NCBI RefSeq assembly: GCF_001436295.1
Contig: NZ_AYYY01000005.1
Span: 1 to 64,000 of the forward strand
DNA from: Paucilactobacillus vaccinostercus DSM 20634
Lineage (GTDB): Bacteria > Bacillota > Bacilli > Lactobacillales > Lactobacillaceae
DNA: 64,000 bases
Direction: 5' to 3'
Part shown: positions 46,154-55,721 of the stretch, in pieces
Position numbering within the stretch: the first letter of the stretch is position 1
Layout of the letters: each line of letters opens with the position of its first letter
The notes under the pieces: model-generated
The model's input: only the letters and a program-made list of their open reading frames with translations
Told to the model about the DNA's origin: nothing
The model's database searches: none
Position numbers and translations under genes: made by a program

Positions 46154-46534
46154 ATGCTAAACAAAACCAAACAATTCATGCGTAAACATGACTTGAAATA
46201 CAAAAAAGAATATATTCGACCGATGATGATTTCACAACATGTTTATGTTTTCACTTTTGGGAAAAATGAATTGAATAATCGGGTAATCATTCGTTACTCC
46301 CATACATGGACAGGACGGTTGAAAATCAATGAAATTGATCTTCGACTGCATCGCCAGCATCATCCACGCAAATTCAAAACTGAGGCTGAATTGGTTTCTT
46401 ATCTTGAGCGCCATTTGGAGTCAAATATTTTGAAGTATGCGGATGAGCCAGCAAATTATCAAGACCTGGAACAGGTTGCTGAAAAGCGAGCTGAAGAAAA
46501 AGAGGTTGAGAAGGAAAAGTCTGAACAGGGCTAA
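46154..46534 (+). CDS. Conserved-looking hypothetical protein, 126 residues
   Basis: A cytoplasmic protein with GGAGGTGATT before ATG 46154. Residues 1-95 look like a compact alpha/beta domain (YIRPMMISQHVYVFTFGKN, RVIIRYSHTW, INEIDLRLHR), and the last 25 residues are a glutamate/lysine-rich helical tail. It has its own promoter, possible operator and terminator. No family recognised. Confidence 0.75.
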   Translation: MLNKTKQFMRKHDLKYKKEYIRPMMISQHVYVFTFGKNELNNRVIIRYSHTWTGRLKINEIDLRLHRQHHPRKFKTEAELVSYLERHLESNILKYADEPANYQDLEQVAEKRAEEKEVEKEKSEQG

Positions 46535-46553
46535 CAATTGAATAACTCGGGGG

Positions 46554-46588
46554 GCGTGATTAGACAATTGGTTGATCACGCTTTTTTG
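46554..46588 (+). terminator. Terminator before prmA
   Basis: GCGTGAT (46554-46560) pairs with ATCACGC (46575-46581), followed by TTTTTT. Confidence 0.85.
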
Positions 46589-46595
46589 ATTTATA

Positions 46596-46604
46596 TGATA
46601 AAAT
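46596..46604 (+). promoter_or_regulatory. prmA extended -10 promoter
   Basis: TGA-TAAAAT about 50 bases before the prmA start; no good -35 box. Confidence 0.5.
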
Positions 46605-46655
46605 GTAGATATTCGTTTTTCGGTGGGTTATAAAACAATACGAGGAGGACACTCG

Positions 46656-47615
46656 ATGCAGTGGACACAAGTAACAGTTAAAACTGAAAGTGAAGCCGTC
46701 GAAGCAGTTAGTTTCATCCTAAATGATCTAGGTGCAACCGGTGTTAAAATAGAAGATGCGAAAGATTTTGAAAAATTACGGCCGGGTAAGTTTGGTGCCC
46801 ACGGGGAAATTATTGATCCAAACGACATTCCCCATTTAGAAAAGGGAGCAGCTGTAACGGCCTACTATCCACAAAATATTTTTGTACCAGAAATTTTACC
46901 GACAATTAAGCAACGGGTTCTGGCACTTAAAGAATTCGGGTTAGATCCTGGTGCTGGAGAAGTAGTCACTAGCGCCGTCTCAGATGAAAATTGGGCAACC
47001 GCTTGGAAAAAGTATTACCATCCCGTCAGAGTGACGAGGCATTTAACGGTTGTTCCCGACTGGGAAGAGTATCAAGCTGCACAAGACGATGAGCGGGTTA
47101 TCTATCTGGATCCGGGGATGGCCTTCGGGACTGGGACTCATCCAACAACGAAACTCATGTTGCAGGCACTGGAAATGACGCTTCGTGGCAACGAAACGGT
47201 CCTTGATGTTGGTACGGGTTCAGGTGTATTAAGCATTGCCGCACGTTTGTTGGGAGCTGCAAAGGTTAATGCTTACGATGTTGACGACGTGGCCGTTAAG
47301 TCAGCATTAGATAACATTGAGCTTAATCCTAAGGCGCAACCGATTAAAGTGGCCGCTAATGATTTATTAGCCGGCATTCATGAGCAGGTTGATGTGATTG
47401 TAGCTAATATTTTAGCTGAAATCATTATTCCATTAGTTCCGCAAGCGTTTGAGAATCTGAAAAACAATGGCTACTTTCTATGTTCGGGAATTATTGCTGA
47501 TAAAATTCAAGTTGTGACGGAAGCTATTGAAAATCAGGGCTTTGTGATCGAAGAAAAAATGCAGATTAAAGATTGGTACGGGGTAATTGCGCGGAAGCCG
47601 TTGCCTGACGAATAG
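46656..47615 (+). CDS. prmA: Ribosomal protein L11 methyltransferase
   Basis: A 319-residue AdoMet-dependent enzyme that methylates L11. The N-terminal recognition domain (about 1-100) is followed by [13 protein letters not shown], the AdoMet loop [14 protein letters not shown] and NILAEII. ATG 46656 follows GAGGAGG; the frame is open upstream to 46623 without a start signal. Followed by rsmE after 10 bases. Confidence 0.95.
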   Translation: MQWTQVTVKTESEAVEAVSFILNDLGATGVKIEDAKDFEKLRPGKFGAHGEIIDPNDIPHLEKGAAVTAYYPQNIFVPEILPTIKQRVLALKEFGLDPGAGEVVTSAVSDENWATAWKKYYHPVRVTRHLTVVPDWEEYQAAQDDERVIYLDPGMAFGTGTHPTTKLMLQALEMTLRGNETVLDVGTGSGVLSIAARLLGAAKVNAYDVDDVAVKSALDNIELNPKAQPIKVAANDLLAGIHEQVDVIVANILAEIIIPLVPQAFENLKNNGYFLCSGIIADKIQVVTEAIENQGFVIEEKMQIKDWYGVIARKPLPDE

Positions 47616-47625
47616 GTGAATTAAA

Positions 47626-48375
47626 GTGCAACGTTATTTTTTAAAGCAAACTAAAATTATAGATGGTGGTTTTGAGTTGTCCAGCGAGGTGGCTCATCAT
47701 TTTGTGACGGTCATGCGGGCACAAGTGGGGGATTTAGCAGAATTCGTTTTGGATGATGGGGTCGAAGTTGTTGCACAGTTAATTAAAGTTGACGGAAAAC
47801 GAGCTTGGGTACAGGTAGATCATGAAATAACGACGTCCAGTGAACTGCCAGTTAATGTCACATTAGCGTGTGGTGTTCCGAAGGGGGAAAAGGCACAGCT
47901 GATCGTTCAAAAGGCAACGGAACTTGGGGTCGATAAAATTATTTTTTTCGAGGCGGAACGGTCAATTTCTAGGTGGCATTCCGATCGGCGACAGAAAAAA
48001 ATTGAAAAATTAGTGAAAGTTGCTCGGGGTGCGGCCGAGCAGTCGCATCGAACTGTGATACCACAAATTGTTTATCAAACCGATTTGTTACAGGCGGTCA
48101 ATGAGGCTGCGGCTGAACATCAAATTGTTGCATGGGAGGAGTCGGCGAAGCAAGGTGAACAGTCAAATTTATCTCGTGTGTTTCATCAAATGCAAAACGG
48201 TGATACACTATTGGCTGTTATCGGTCCTGAGGGTGGCTTAACTGAAGATGAGATCAAGCGATTAACTGATCGTGATGTTATTCCAGCTGGATTAGGACCA
48301 AGAATACTACGAACCGAAACTGCACCATTATATTTACTGGCAGCAATTTCTTACTACTTTGAATTGGAGAAATGA
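47626..48375 (+). CDS. rsmE: 16S rRNA m3U1498 methyltransferase
   Basis: A 249-residue SPOUT methyltransferase. The N-terminal PUA-like part is followed by VQKATELGVDKI, the knot segment AVIGPEGGLTEDEI and LGPRILRTETAPL. GTG 47626 follows TAGGTGA. In one operon with prmA and the membrane protein gene. Confidence 0.95.
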   Translation: MQRYFLKQTKIIDGGFELSSEVAHHFVTVMRAQVGDLAEFVLDDGVEVVAQLIKVDGKRAWVQVDHEITTSSELPVNVTLACGVPKGEKAQLIVQKATELGVDKIIFFEAERSISRWHSDRRQKKIEKLVKVARGAAEQSHRTVIPQIVYQTDLLQAVNEAAAEHQIVAWEESAKQGEQSNLSRVFHQMQNGDTLLAVIGPEGGLTEDEIKRLTDRDVIPAGLGPRILRTETAPLYLLAAISYYFELEK

Positions 48376-48378
48376 TCG

Positions 48379-48717
48379 ATGACATATGGACGTAAATTTT
48401 GGCAGACACTCGATAAATCATTATTTGGATGGTCAATTATAATTGGTATTGTGCTGACGGCGCTCGGAGAGTACGCACCCTTTATCCATCGTGTGACATC
48501 CGTTATCTTACTTTTGATTCTGATAAACGGTGGCTATGCCATTTATTCTGGAATTAGAATTACCAAGCAACGGCTCGGCTGGTGGAAGCTATTTGTTTTT
48601 CCGGTATGCTACTTGATTGGTGCTTATCTATATTTGCCAAAGTACACGTATTATTTTGCGCTGGTTTATCTTGGTGTAGCGTACCTTAGCTATTCAATGA
48701 CGAAACAGCAGGCATAG
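48379..48717 (+). CDS. Small multipass membrane protein
   Basis: A 112-residue protein with four hydrophobic stretches (about 18-33, 38-58, 70-85 and 90-108), positive residues between the second and third (RITKQRLGWWK) and no other motif. ATG 48379 is 3 bases after the rsmE stop, so it is the last gene of that operon. Function unknown. Confidence 0.75.
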   Translation: MTYGRKFWQTLDKSLFGWSIIIGIVLTALGEYAPFIHRVTSVILLLILINGGYAIYSGIRITKQRLGWWKLFVFPVCYLIGAYLYLPKYTYYFALVYLGVAYLSYSMTKQQA

Positions 48718-48747
48718 TTGCTATTAATTATTAGTTACATGTATAAT
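48718..48747 (+). promoter_or_regulatory. rel promoter
   Basis: TTGCTA (48718-48723), 18 bases, TATAAT (48742-48747). Confidence 0.6.
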
Positions 48748-48797
48748 TAATCAAACGAGAATTTGGATAAACTAATTGGAAAGCAAGTTGGTGAATA

Positions 48798-51032
48798 ATG
48801 CCTAAAGAAAAGAATCTAACCCATGAAGATGTAAAAAATATTGTTGCTTCGTACATGAATGAAGAACATGTCAAGATGGTTGAAAGTGCCTACCACTTTG
48901 CTGAAACAGCTCACAATGATCAACGAAGAAGGTCAGGTGAGCCTTATATTATCCATCCCATCCAAGTAGCAGGAATCTTGGCCAAATTACACATGGATCC
49001 GGAGACGGTTGTGTCCGGTTATTTACATGATATCGTTGAAGATACTGGTGTCGTGTTGGAAGATGTGCGTATTTTGTTTGGTCCGGAGGTTGCCATGATC
49101 GTGGATGGCGATACAAAGCTCAGTAAAATTAAGTATAAGTCGAATAAAGAGCAGATGGCCGAAAACCATCGCAAACTATTGTTGGCGATGTCGAAAGATA
49201 TTCGAGTGATGATTGTTAAATTGGCCGATCGGTTGCATAATATGCGGACACTTCAGCATTTGCGTCCTGATAAGCAACGACGCATTGCGAATGAGACACT
49301 CGAAATTTACGCGCCAATTGCTGATCGATTAGGGATTAGTACTATCAAGTGGGAACTAGAAGATCTTTCACTACGGTATTTAAATCCACAACAGTACTAT
49401 CGAATTGTGCATCTAATGAATTCTCGTCGGGATCAGCGCATTGAATATATTAATCACGCGATTGAAGATATCAAACGTGCGATTAGTGATTTAGAATTGG
49501 GCGGTGATACGGAAATTTACGGACGCCCAAAGCACATCTATTCGGTATACCGTAAAATGGTAACTAAGCATAAGCAATTTAGTCAAATTTATGACTTGTT
49601 GGCCATTCGTGTGGTAGTGGATTCGATTAAGGATTGTTATGCGGTCCTAGGAGCCATTCATACTAGCTGGACACCAATGCCGGGTCGATTCAAGGATTAT
49701 ATTGCCATGCCAAAGGTGAATGGTTATCAGTCACTGCATACGACGGTTGTTGGTCCAGAAGGGCGTCCATTAGAGATTCAAATTCGAACCCATGAGATGC
49801 ATGAAGTGGCCGAATTAGGGGTTGCGGCCCATTGGGCATACAAAGAAGGCAAGACTAACGGGGTTAAACAAAGCGAATCTGGTAAAAAGCTCAATCTGTT
49901 CAAAGAGATACTGGAACTGCAAAGTGAAAGCAGTGATGCTGATGAATTTATGCAGGGGGTACAGGGGGATATTTTTGCGGATCGTGTTTATGCGTTTACC
50001 CCCAAAGGCGATGTCTTTGAGCTACCGAAGGGTGCCGGACCGCTTGATATGGCGTACACAATTCATACTGAAGTTGGGAATAAGACAACCGGTGCTAAAG
50101 TAAATGGTAAAATTGTACCGTTGGACTATGAAATTAAGAATGGTGATATTGTCGATATTTTAACGTCGACTTCTTCAGCTGGTCCCAGTCGTGATTGGCT
50201 AAATCTAGTTTCAACACGACGCGCCCGTAACAAGATTAAGCAGTTTTTCCGGCAGGCTGATCGTAAAGAAAATATTGTCGTGGGCCATGAAATGGTGGAA
50301 AAAAAGCTTCGTGATGCCGGTTTTAATGCTCATGGAATCATGACGCCAGATAAAGAGGCTGAAGTTGCAGCACAGCTGCATTATAGTAGCCATGATGACA
50401 TGTTTGCCGCTATTGGGTTCGGTGATTTACAACCTGCGGGGGTGGCTAACCGAATGTCCAAAGATGCGCGGCAACAAATTGAAAACGATAAGCAACGGCA
50501 AACAGAGCGGGCATTGTTGGAAGAACACAAAACATTGGCCGAAGATGAAGTGCACCATGAAAAGAAACGGTCAACGGCGCAGGGCGGCGTTATTATTGAA
50601 GGGGTCGATAATTTATTGGTCCGTTTAAGCCATTGCTGCAGTCCCATTCCAGGTGATGAAATTGTTGGTTATATTACCAAGGGCCGTGGTGTGTCGGTTC
50701 ATCGAGTTGGATGTCCTAATATTATAGCGGCAGAAGAACATGGTGAGCGGATTATCAAGGTTAAGTGGGAGAATCCCGATGGTGATAAGACCAATTACAA
50801 TGCCGATTTAGAGGTCCAAGGCTATAATCGTAATGGATTACTGAATGATGTTTTGAAGTCCATTAATAATAGTACGAAGTTCTTGAATTCGGTCAATGGA
50901 AAGGTCGATCATGATAAGATGGTGACGATTAATGCTTCCATTGGTATTCGCAATCGTGACCATTTGCAACACATTATGGATAACTTAAAAAACATTCCAG
51001 ATGTTTATGTTGTAAAGCGGACAATTCATTAA
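48798..51032 (+). CDS. rel: Bifunctional (p)ppGpp synthetase/hydrolase Rel
   Basis: A 744-residue stringent-response enzyme. HD hydrolase domain with H53, H77-D78 and E81-D82 (YLHDIVEDT); synthetase domain (GRPKHIYSVYRKM, YQSLHTTV); TGS domain about 395-460 (VYAFTPKGDVFELPKGAGPLD); zinc-finger-like region (LSHCCSPIPGDEIVGYI); C-terminal ACT domain from about 670. HD residues are intact, so both activities are expected. Followed by dtd. Confidence 0.97.
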   Translation: MPKEKNLTHEDVKNIVASYMNEEHVKMVESAYHFAETAHNDQRRRSGEPYIIHPIQVAGILAKLHMDPETVVSGYLHDIVEDTGVVLEDVRILFGPEVAMIVDGDTKLSKIKYKSNKEQMAENHRKLLLAMSKDIRVMIVKLADRLHNMRTLQHLRPDKQRRIANETLEIYAPIADRLGISTIKWELEDLSLRYLNPQQYYRIVHLMNSRRDQRIEYINHAIEDIKRAISDLELGGDTEIYGRPKHIYSVYRKMVTKHKQFSQIYDLLAIRVVVDSIKDCYAVLGAIHTSWTPMPGRFKDYIAMPKVNGYQSLHTTVVGPEGRPLEIQIRTHEMHEVAELGVAAHWAYKEGKTNGVKQSESGKKLNLFKEILELQSESSDADEFMQGVQGDIFADRVYAFTPKGDVFELPKGAGPLDMAYTIHTEVGNKTTGAKVNGKIVPLDYEIKNGDIVDILTSTSSAGPSRDWLNLVSTRRARNKIKQFFRQADRKENIVVGHEMVEKKLRDAGFNAHGIMTPDKEAEVAAQLHYSSHDDMFAAIGFGDLQPAGVANRMSKDARQQIENDKQRQTERALLEEHKTLAEDEVHHEKKRSTAQGGVIIEGVDNLLVRLSHCCSPIPGDEIVGYITKGRGVSVHRVGCPNIIAAEEHGERIIKVKWENPDGDKTNYNADLEVQGYNRNGLLNDVLKSINNSTKFLNSVNGKVDHDKMVTINASIGIRNRDHLQHIMDNLKNIPDVYVVKRTIH

Positions 51033-51059
51033 TTTATTCTAGTTAGGTAGGAAAATAAA

Positions 51060-51497
51060 ATGCGCGTTGTATTACAAAAGGTTAACCATGCCCAAGTTAC
51101 GATCGACCAAGAAGTTGTTGGTAAAATCGGCGTTGGTTACATGCTACTGGTCGGGTTTGCTCCGGAAGACGGAGAAGAACAATTAGATTACTTAGTTCAT
51201 AAAATCATTAACGTCAGAATTTTTGAAGATGAAGATGGTAAAATGAATTTGGGCTTAAACGATGTTCAAGGTGCCATTTTGTCAGTTTCGCAGTTTACTT
51301 TGTATGCAGATACAAAGCATGGAAATCGACCTGGATTTTCGCTAGCGGCTAAGCCGGATATTGCGGAACCCCTGTATAATTTGTTCAATGAGAAGCTCAG
51401 GGCTGCTGGTGTTCACGTTGAAACTGGTCATTTTGGTGCAGAAATGCAAATTGAACTGGAAAACGATGGTCCAACGACAATTATTTACGAAAAGTAA
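51060..51497 (+). CDS. dtd: D-aminoacyl-tRNA deacylase
   Basis: A 145-residue editing enzyme that removes D-amino acids from t[16 protein letters not shown] at the start, [19 protein letters not shown] and [21 protein letters not shown] are diagnostic, with the catalytic SQFTL threonine and GPTT. Rel and dtd are paired in many Firmicutes. Confidence 0.97.
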   Translation: MRVVLQKVNHAQVTIDQEVVGKIGVGYMLLVGFAPEDGEEQLDYLVHKIINVRIFEDEDGKMNLGLNDVQGAILSVSQFTLYADTKHGNRPGFSLAAKPDIAEPLYNLFNEKLRAAGVHVETGHFGAEMQIELENDGPTTIIYEK

Positions 51498-51533
51498 GCT
51501 TGGCTAAGCCGAAGAAAGGGTAGGGGGAGCTTG

Positions 51534-52157
51534 ATGTATACGACATTTTTCTGGGATTTAGATGGTACTTTGTATGACACTTATCCCAAAATGGTATTGG
51601 CCTTCGCTAAGACGCTAACGCATTTTGAAATACCAGTTGAGAAACATCATATTTATCAGCTGATGCGGCAGGAAAGTTTAGGCGTGGCATTTGATCAGTA
51701 TGCGCGTGAATATCATATCCAAAGGCTGGCATTAGAAGCTATTTACTATCCACTAGAAAAACAACTGCAACATCCCCAGCTTTTTAAAGGTGTCCGTGAA
51801 GTACTACAGACAATCGTTTCGCGTGGTGGAGCAAACTATTTACTAACACATCGAAACGGTAGTTCATTAACGTTTATGGATCATGATGAAATTACGAATC
51901 TTTTTACGGACTTTGTCACAGCAGAGAATCCTTTTCCCCGAAAACCAGATCCCACTTCATTGAACTATTTATTAGATCGACATCAGGTTGATCGACAAGA
52001 TGCCGTAATGGTAGGTGATCGGAACCTGGACATTGAAGCTGGACATAATGCTGGTATTGCGGGAGTTTTATTTGATCCTGATGATTTAATTCATCGAACG
52101 GTACAACCGGAGCAGAGCATTCACCAAATGTCAGAGTTGTTACCCTTGATAAAATAA
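51534..52157 (+). CDS. HAD-superfamily phosphatase
   Basis: A 207-residue hydrolase. Nucleophile D8 and D10 in FWDLDGTLYD, a helical cap at about 15-80, motif II threonine in LLTHRN, motif III lysine in PFPRKPDP, and motif IV VGDRNLDIEAG. Phosphoglycolate-phosphatase-like by layout, but the substrate cannot be determined. Likely transcribed with rel and dtd. Confidence 0.85.
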   Translation: MYTTFFWDLDGTLYDTYPKMVLAFAKTLTHFEIPVEKHHIYQLMRQESLGVAFDQYAREYHIQRLALEAIYYPLEKQLQHPQLFKGVREVLQTIVSRGGANYLLTHRNGSSLTFMDHDEITNLFTDFVTAENPFPRKPDPTSLNYLLDRHQVDRQDAVMVGDRNLDIEAGHNAGIAGVLFDPDDLIHRTVQPEQSIHQMSELLPLIK

Positions 52158-52232
52158 GCTACTTCAAATAATTTATGTTATGTAAACTAGACACAACTAG
52201 ATGCAGTTAGACTCAATACCCACGGATTAATA

Positions 52233-52282
52233 TCAAAAAAGACATCCTTTCTTCACGTGAAGTGAAAGGATGTCTTTTTTAG
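52233..52282. terminator. Strong bidirectional terminator
   Basis: AAAAAAGACATCCTTTC and GAAAGGATGTCTTTTTT pair perfectly around TTCACGTGAAGT. The minus-strand stop codon of the next gene touches the end of the stem. Confidence 0.93.
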
Positions 52283-53127
52283 TATCGACCTAAGATTCGG
52301 TCCACACTACCGCCGTATGACTCACCAAAGAGGTTTAAGTGCATACACAGATAATAGAATTGATACCACGGTAACCGGTCGTTAATGCCGGGGGTCAATG
52401 GATACTGGGCTTGGTAGGCTTGGTAAAAATGATCATCAAAACCACCAAAAATGGTCGTCATTGCAAGATCCAATTCACGATCACCGTAAAAAGCGTCTGG
52501 ATCGATCAATACGGGTGTGTGATTTTGATCGAACATATAGTTACCAGACCATAGATCACCATGCAATAGACTGGGCTGGACTGGATGGCTGGCGTAGTAG
52601 TCGATGAATGCCTGCCGCATTTGGTTGAAATGGGTTTGACGCCAGGTATTCCAAACGTGATTTTGTGCAGCTGCCTGTGCGAGCATATCCAAACGCTGCT
52701 CAGTGTAGAAGAGTGTCCAGCTGGACTGCCAATGGTTATTTTTTGTTAAATTACCAGACTGATGATTGAAATCAAAACCAAATTGCTGACGGTGTGTCTG
52801 GTGGAGTCGGGCCACTGCGGTCCCCAAGTCGCTTTGACTGCCATTACTACTTGAAACCCAATTAAGTAATAGGTAGGCATCCCCATTAATTTGCCCTTTT
52901 GCAATGGGATGGGGGACTTGGACAGCAGCTTCCAGAGCAGTTAGACCGGCTTCTTCATGATCAAAGTAAGATGCTGGGTGATGAGGTTGGACCTTCAAAA
53001 AATATTTTTTCAGATCAGTGGTGATCTGGTAAGCGTCATTGATATCGCCACCACTGACAGCGACCGCTGATTGAATATGATTGAGTGGCAGTTGGGATAG
53101 CCAATTTGAATCTAAACGATTAAACAT
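52279..53127 (-). CDS. Fructosamine kinase family protein
   Basis: A 282-residue small-molecule kinase. The catalytic loop is SLLHGDLWSGNYMFD, and the metal-binding aspartate follows in LIDPDAFYGDRELDLAM; KYFLKVQPHH holds the ATP-binding lysine. The family (FN3K) phosphorylates sugar adducts on proteins or free fructosamines; the bacterial substrate here is inferred from homology in motif layout. ATG 53127 follows AAAGGATG at 7 bases. Just downstream of the amidase gene. Confidence 0.88.
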   Translation of the reverse strand: MFNRLDSNWLSQLPLNHIQSAVAVSGGDINDAYQITTDLKKYFLKVQPHHPASYFDHEEAGLTALEAAVQVPHPIAKGQINGDAYLLLNWVSSSNGSQSDLGTAVARLHQTHRQQFGFDFNHQSGNLTKNNHWQSSWTLFYTEQRLDMLAQAAAQNHVWNTWRQTHFNQMRQAFIDYYASHPVQPSLLHGDLWSGNYMFDQNHTPVLIDPDAFYGDRELDLAMTTIFGGFDDHFYQAYQAQYPLTPGINDRLPWYQFYYLCMHLNLFGESYGGSVDRILGRY

Positions 53128-53148
53128 GAGTCTCATCCTTTCTCTAGT

Positions 53149-54006
53149 TTATTCATTAAAGTAATTGCTCAGTCCCTGGGTGACCAAGTGGGCGACTTTC
53201 ATTTGATAAGTCGTGCTCTTGATTGATTTAAAGTCGTGGGTGTCATTAATATAACCCATTTCGCAAAGAACGGCCGGTCTTGTATTATCACGAATGACAA
53301 GAAAATCACCAAATCCAATTCCTCGATTGGTTAGCGGAAGACTATTGAATTGCCGATTTAAGGTCTGAGCTAATTTTTTTGATTCCCCCTTATGGTAGTA
53401 GTAAGTTGTTAGGCCGGATGCTTCATTTCTTTGTGGCGAGGAGTCAAAATGGAAGCTGATAAATGCATCGGCGTGGACCTTTTCGGCGAGGGCGGGCCGA
53501 GCCTTGAGCCCCACAAATTTATCACTATCTCGTGTGAGAATGACATGAGCACCCTTAGTTCGTAAATCGGCAGCGACGAGTTTCGCCATCTTAAGGGTAT
53601 ATGTTTTTTCCATGTACTGTGCTTTTTTACTGTTGGTTTTATACTCTGCACCAGAGTCCCAACCACCATGGCCAGCATCAATGACAATTGTTGCTTCAGA
53701 TAACTTAGTGGCCTTTTTGAGATTGTCGCGCCGATTGACTAGCCAGCTTGCAATCCAGCCAAATTGATGATCGTTAATTCGAACCTTGTACCAGTCGTTT
53801 TTTTCAGCGAGTACGTTGAGTCGTTCCTTTGATTTTAAGGTTTTAACTTTTTTATATTTCAAACCAGGGCCTTGCCGGACATTGACGTTTTCGACACTTA
53901 CGACGACAGTTTTTTGACGGGTAAGGGCGAAAGTTAATCCCAATGCAAGCACCACGAAAAGTGTTGTGATGATGATTTGGAGGCGAGTGGGACGAAAGTG
54001 TGACAT
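53149..54006 (-). CDS. N-acetylmuramoyl-L-alanine amidase with SH3b domain
   Basis: A 285-residue cell-wall hydrolase anchored by an N-terminal transmembrane segment (about 9-27) with the catalytic part outside. An SH3b domain (about 33-92; VNVRQGPGLKYKKVKTL) is followed by an Amidase_3 domain (106-283). Zinc ligands H113 (DAGHGG), E133 (MEKTYT) and H186 (SFHFDS), and catalytic E249 (CEMGYIN), are intact. ATG 54006 follows AAGGAG. Probably co-transcribed with the fructosamine kinase-like gene. Confidence 0.93.
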   Translation of the reverse strand: MSHFRPTRLQIIITTLFVVLALGLTFALTRQKTVVVSVENVNVRQGPGLKYKKVKTLKSKERLNVLAEKNDWYKVRINDHQFGWIASWLVNRRDNLKKATKLSEATIVIDAGHGGWDSGAEYKTNSKKAQYMEKTYTLKMAKLVAADLRTKGAHVILTRDSDKFVGLKARPALAEKVHADAFISFHFDSSPQRNEASGLTTYYYHKGESKKLAQTLNRQFNSLPLTNRGIGFGDFLVIRDNTRPAVLCEMGYINDTHDFKSIKSTTYQMKVAHLVTQGLSNYFNE

Positions 54007-54090
54007 AAGCAGACTCCTTAATAATTATGTTCTTTTCAGATAAGTTTAAGAATTTTTAGGGGTAAAAGCAAGGCTAATTCAGAATATGGG

Positions 54091-54119
54091 TTGACTTTAG
54101 CCGTAAATTCGAGTAATTT
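54091..54119 (+). promoter_or_regulatory. hisS-aspS promoter
   Basis: TTGACT (54091-54096), 17 bases, TAATTT (54114-54119), upstream of the T-box leader. Confidence 0.7.
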
Positions 54120-54125
54120 TGACTG

Positions 54126-54335
54126 TGGAATTTAAATAGATTAAGCCGATGATGAAGAGGGCTTCACCAAGAAAGTTTTTTAGAGAGCAAAACAGTGCTG
54201 AAAGTTTTGTAAGCTTGGGGTGAGGTTGACACTTCGGAGGATGGAATTATCCCGTCAAATTAGACGTTATCAATGAGTAACACTAAGGTGGTACCGTGCG
54301 TCAAGCACCCTTGTATTTCAAGGGTGCTTTTTATA
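54126..54335 (+). promoter_or_regulatory. T-box riboswitch leader of hisS-aspS
   Basis: The leader shows the T-box order: GATGAAGAG (5' side of stem I), AGAGAGC and GCTG-AAAG, a specifier region GTTGACACTTC, the T-box AAGGTGGTACCGTGCG (54285-54300), and a terminator. CTTC after the specifier can pair with GAAG of the 5' side, which places the specifier codon at GAC (54228-54230, Asp), followed by A. The two-base-shifted codon CAC (54230-54232) is His. The antiterminator bulge TGGT would contact the tRNA 3' end. Confidence 0.9.
54303..54334 (+). terminator. T-box terminator hairpin
   Basis: AAGCACCCTTG pairs with CAAGGGTGCTT around TATTT, followed by TTTAT. Its 5' arm follows the T-box sequence, so tRNA binding would favour the alternative antiterminator. 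Confidence 0.9.
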
Positions 54336-54426
54336 TTTTATTAGGTTAATTCTATTTAAACGAATCCCATGGGTATACGATTATTCGTGAGTAATTCACG
54401 GATAAAAGAGTAAAAGGAGGATATGC

Positions 54427-55719
54427 ATGCGTTATCAACGTCCTAAAGGAACCGCTGATATTTTGCCAGAAGAATCTGAGAAATGGCATTTTGTCGAAGA
54501 GACGGCTCGCTTATTGTTTGCGGATTATCAATACCGTGAAATTAGAACACCATTATTTGAAAATTTTGAAATCTTTTCCCGTTCAGCAGGGGACACTTCT
54601 GATGTGGTCACTAAGGAAATGTATGATTTCCATGACAAGGGCGATCGCCATGTGGCATTGCGTCCAGAAGGAACTGCGGGGGTTGTTCGGGCCTACGTTG
54701 AAAACAAGTTGTACGGACCAGAACACACGAAGCCCTACAAGGCATTTTACATCGGTCCGATGTTTCGCTACGAACGACCACAATCTGGTCGTCAGCGACA
54801 GTTTCATCAAATTGGGGTTGAGGCATTCGGCAGTGATAGCCCAGCCTTAGATGTTGAAGTGATCGCAATGGCATTAGCGTACTTTAAGCAACTAGGGATT
54901 GATGGCCTACGGGTGGCTGTTAATTCATTGGGAGACACGCAAAGTCGCGCTGACTATCGTCAGGCCTTGATCGATTATCTGAAGCCACACTACGATGAAT
55001 TAAGTGCCGATTCACAGGAACGCTTGGAGAAAAATCCATTGCGTGTCTTAGATAGCAAGGAACCTGAAGACCAGCAATTCGTTGCTGATGCGCCTTCAAT
55101 TTTAGATTATCTGACTGATGAAGCACGTAGTCATTTTGAACAGGTTAAACAACTATTAGATGTACTTGGAATCGACTACGTTGTTGATCCAACCATGGTT
55201 CGGGGACTGGATTATTATAACCATACGATCTTTGAAGTGATGGTTCAGTCTAAAGCGCTTGGTCATGGCTATACCACTGTTTGTGGTGGTGGCCGCTATA
55301 GTGGTCTGGTCAAGGAACTGGGAGGACCAGATGATGCAGGTGTCGGATTTGCAATTGGATTAGAACGGTTGATGCTGTTACTGGCTGATAAGGGAATCGA
55401 AGTTCCTGATGGTCACCAATTGGATGTCTACGTTGTTGGTATTGGAGATGAAACCAACGTTGAAACGCTAAAACTAGTACAGGCGATTCGTGGTTTTGGC
55501 TTCTCAGCTAACCGTGATTTTCTTGGCCGTAAACCAAAGGCACAATTTAAGTCGGCCAATAAGGAAAATGCGTCGTTTGTGATTACAATTGGGCAATCGG
55601 AACTGGAAAGCCGGACAGCGCATTTTAAATCGATGGTCACGAGTGAAGAAGTTTCGTTGCCACTAGATGATTTATACACGAAATTTCCAGAAATTTACGA
55701 TAAATATATAGGAGAATAG
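54427..55719 (+). CDS. hisS: Histidyl-tRNA synthetase
   Basis: A 430-residue class II synthetase. Motif 2 [23 protein letters not shown], histidine-specific segments [12 protein letters not shown] and GGRYSGLV, and a C-terminal anticodon-binding domain from about 335. ATG 54427 follows AAAGGAGG. First gene after the T-box, with aspS beginning 2 bases after its stop codon. Confidence 0.98.
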   Translation: MRYQRPKGTADILPEESEKWHFVEETARLLFADYQYREIRTPLFENFEIFSRSAGDTSDVVTKEMYDFHDKGDRHVALRPEGTAGVVRAYVENKLYGPEHTKPYKAFYIGPMFRYERPQSGRQRQFHQIGVEAFGSDSPALDVEVIAMALAYFKQLGIDGLRVAVNSLGDTQSRADYRQALIDYLKPHYDELSADSQERLEKNPLRVLDSKEPEDQQFVADAPSILDYLTDEARSHFEQVKQLLDVLGIDYVVDPTMVRGLDYYNHTIFEVMVQSKALGHGYTTVCGGGRYSGLVKELGGPDDAGVGFAIGLERLMLLLADKGIEVPDGHQLDVYVVGIGDETNVETLKLVQAIRGFGFSANRDFLGRKPKAQFKSANKENASFVITIGQSELESRTAHFKSMVTSEEVSLPLDDLYTKFPEIYDKYIGE

Positions 55720-55721
55720 TA

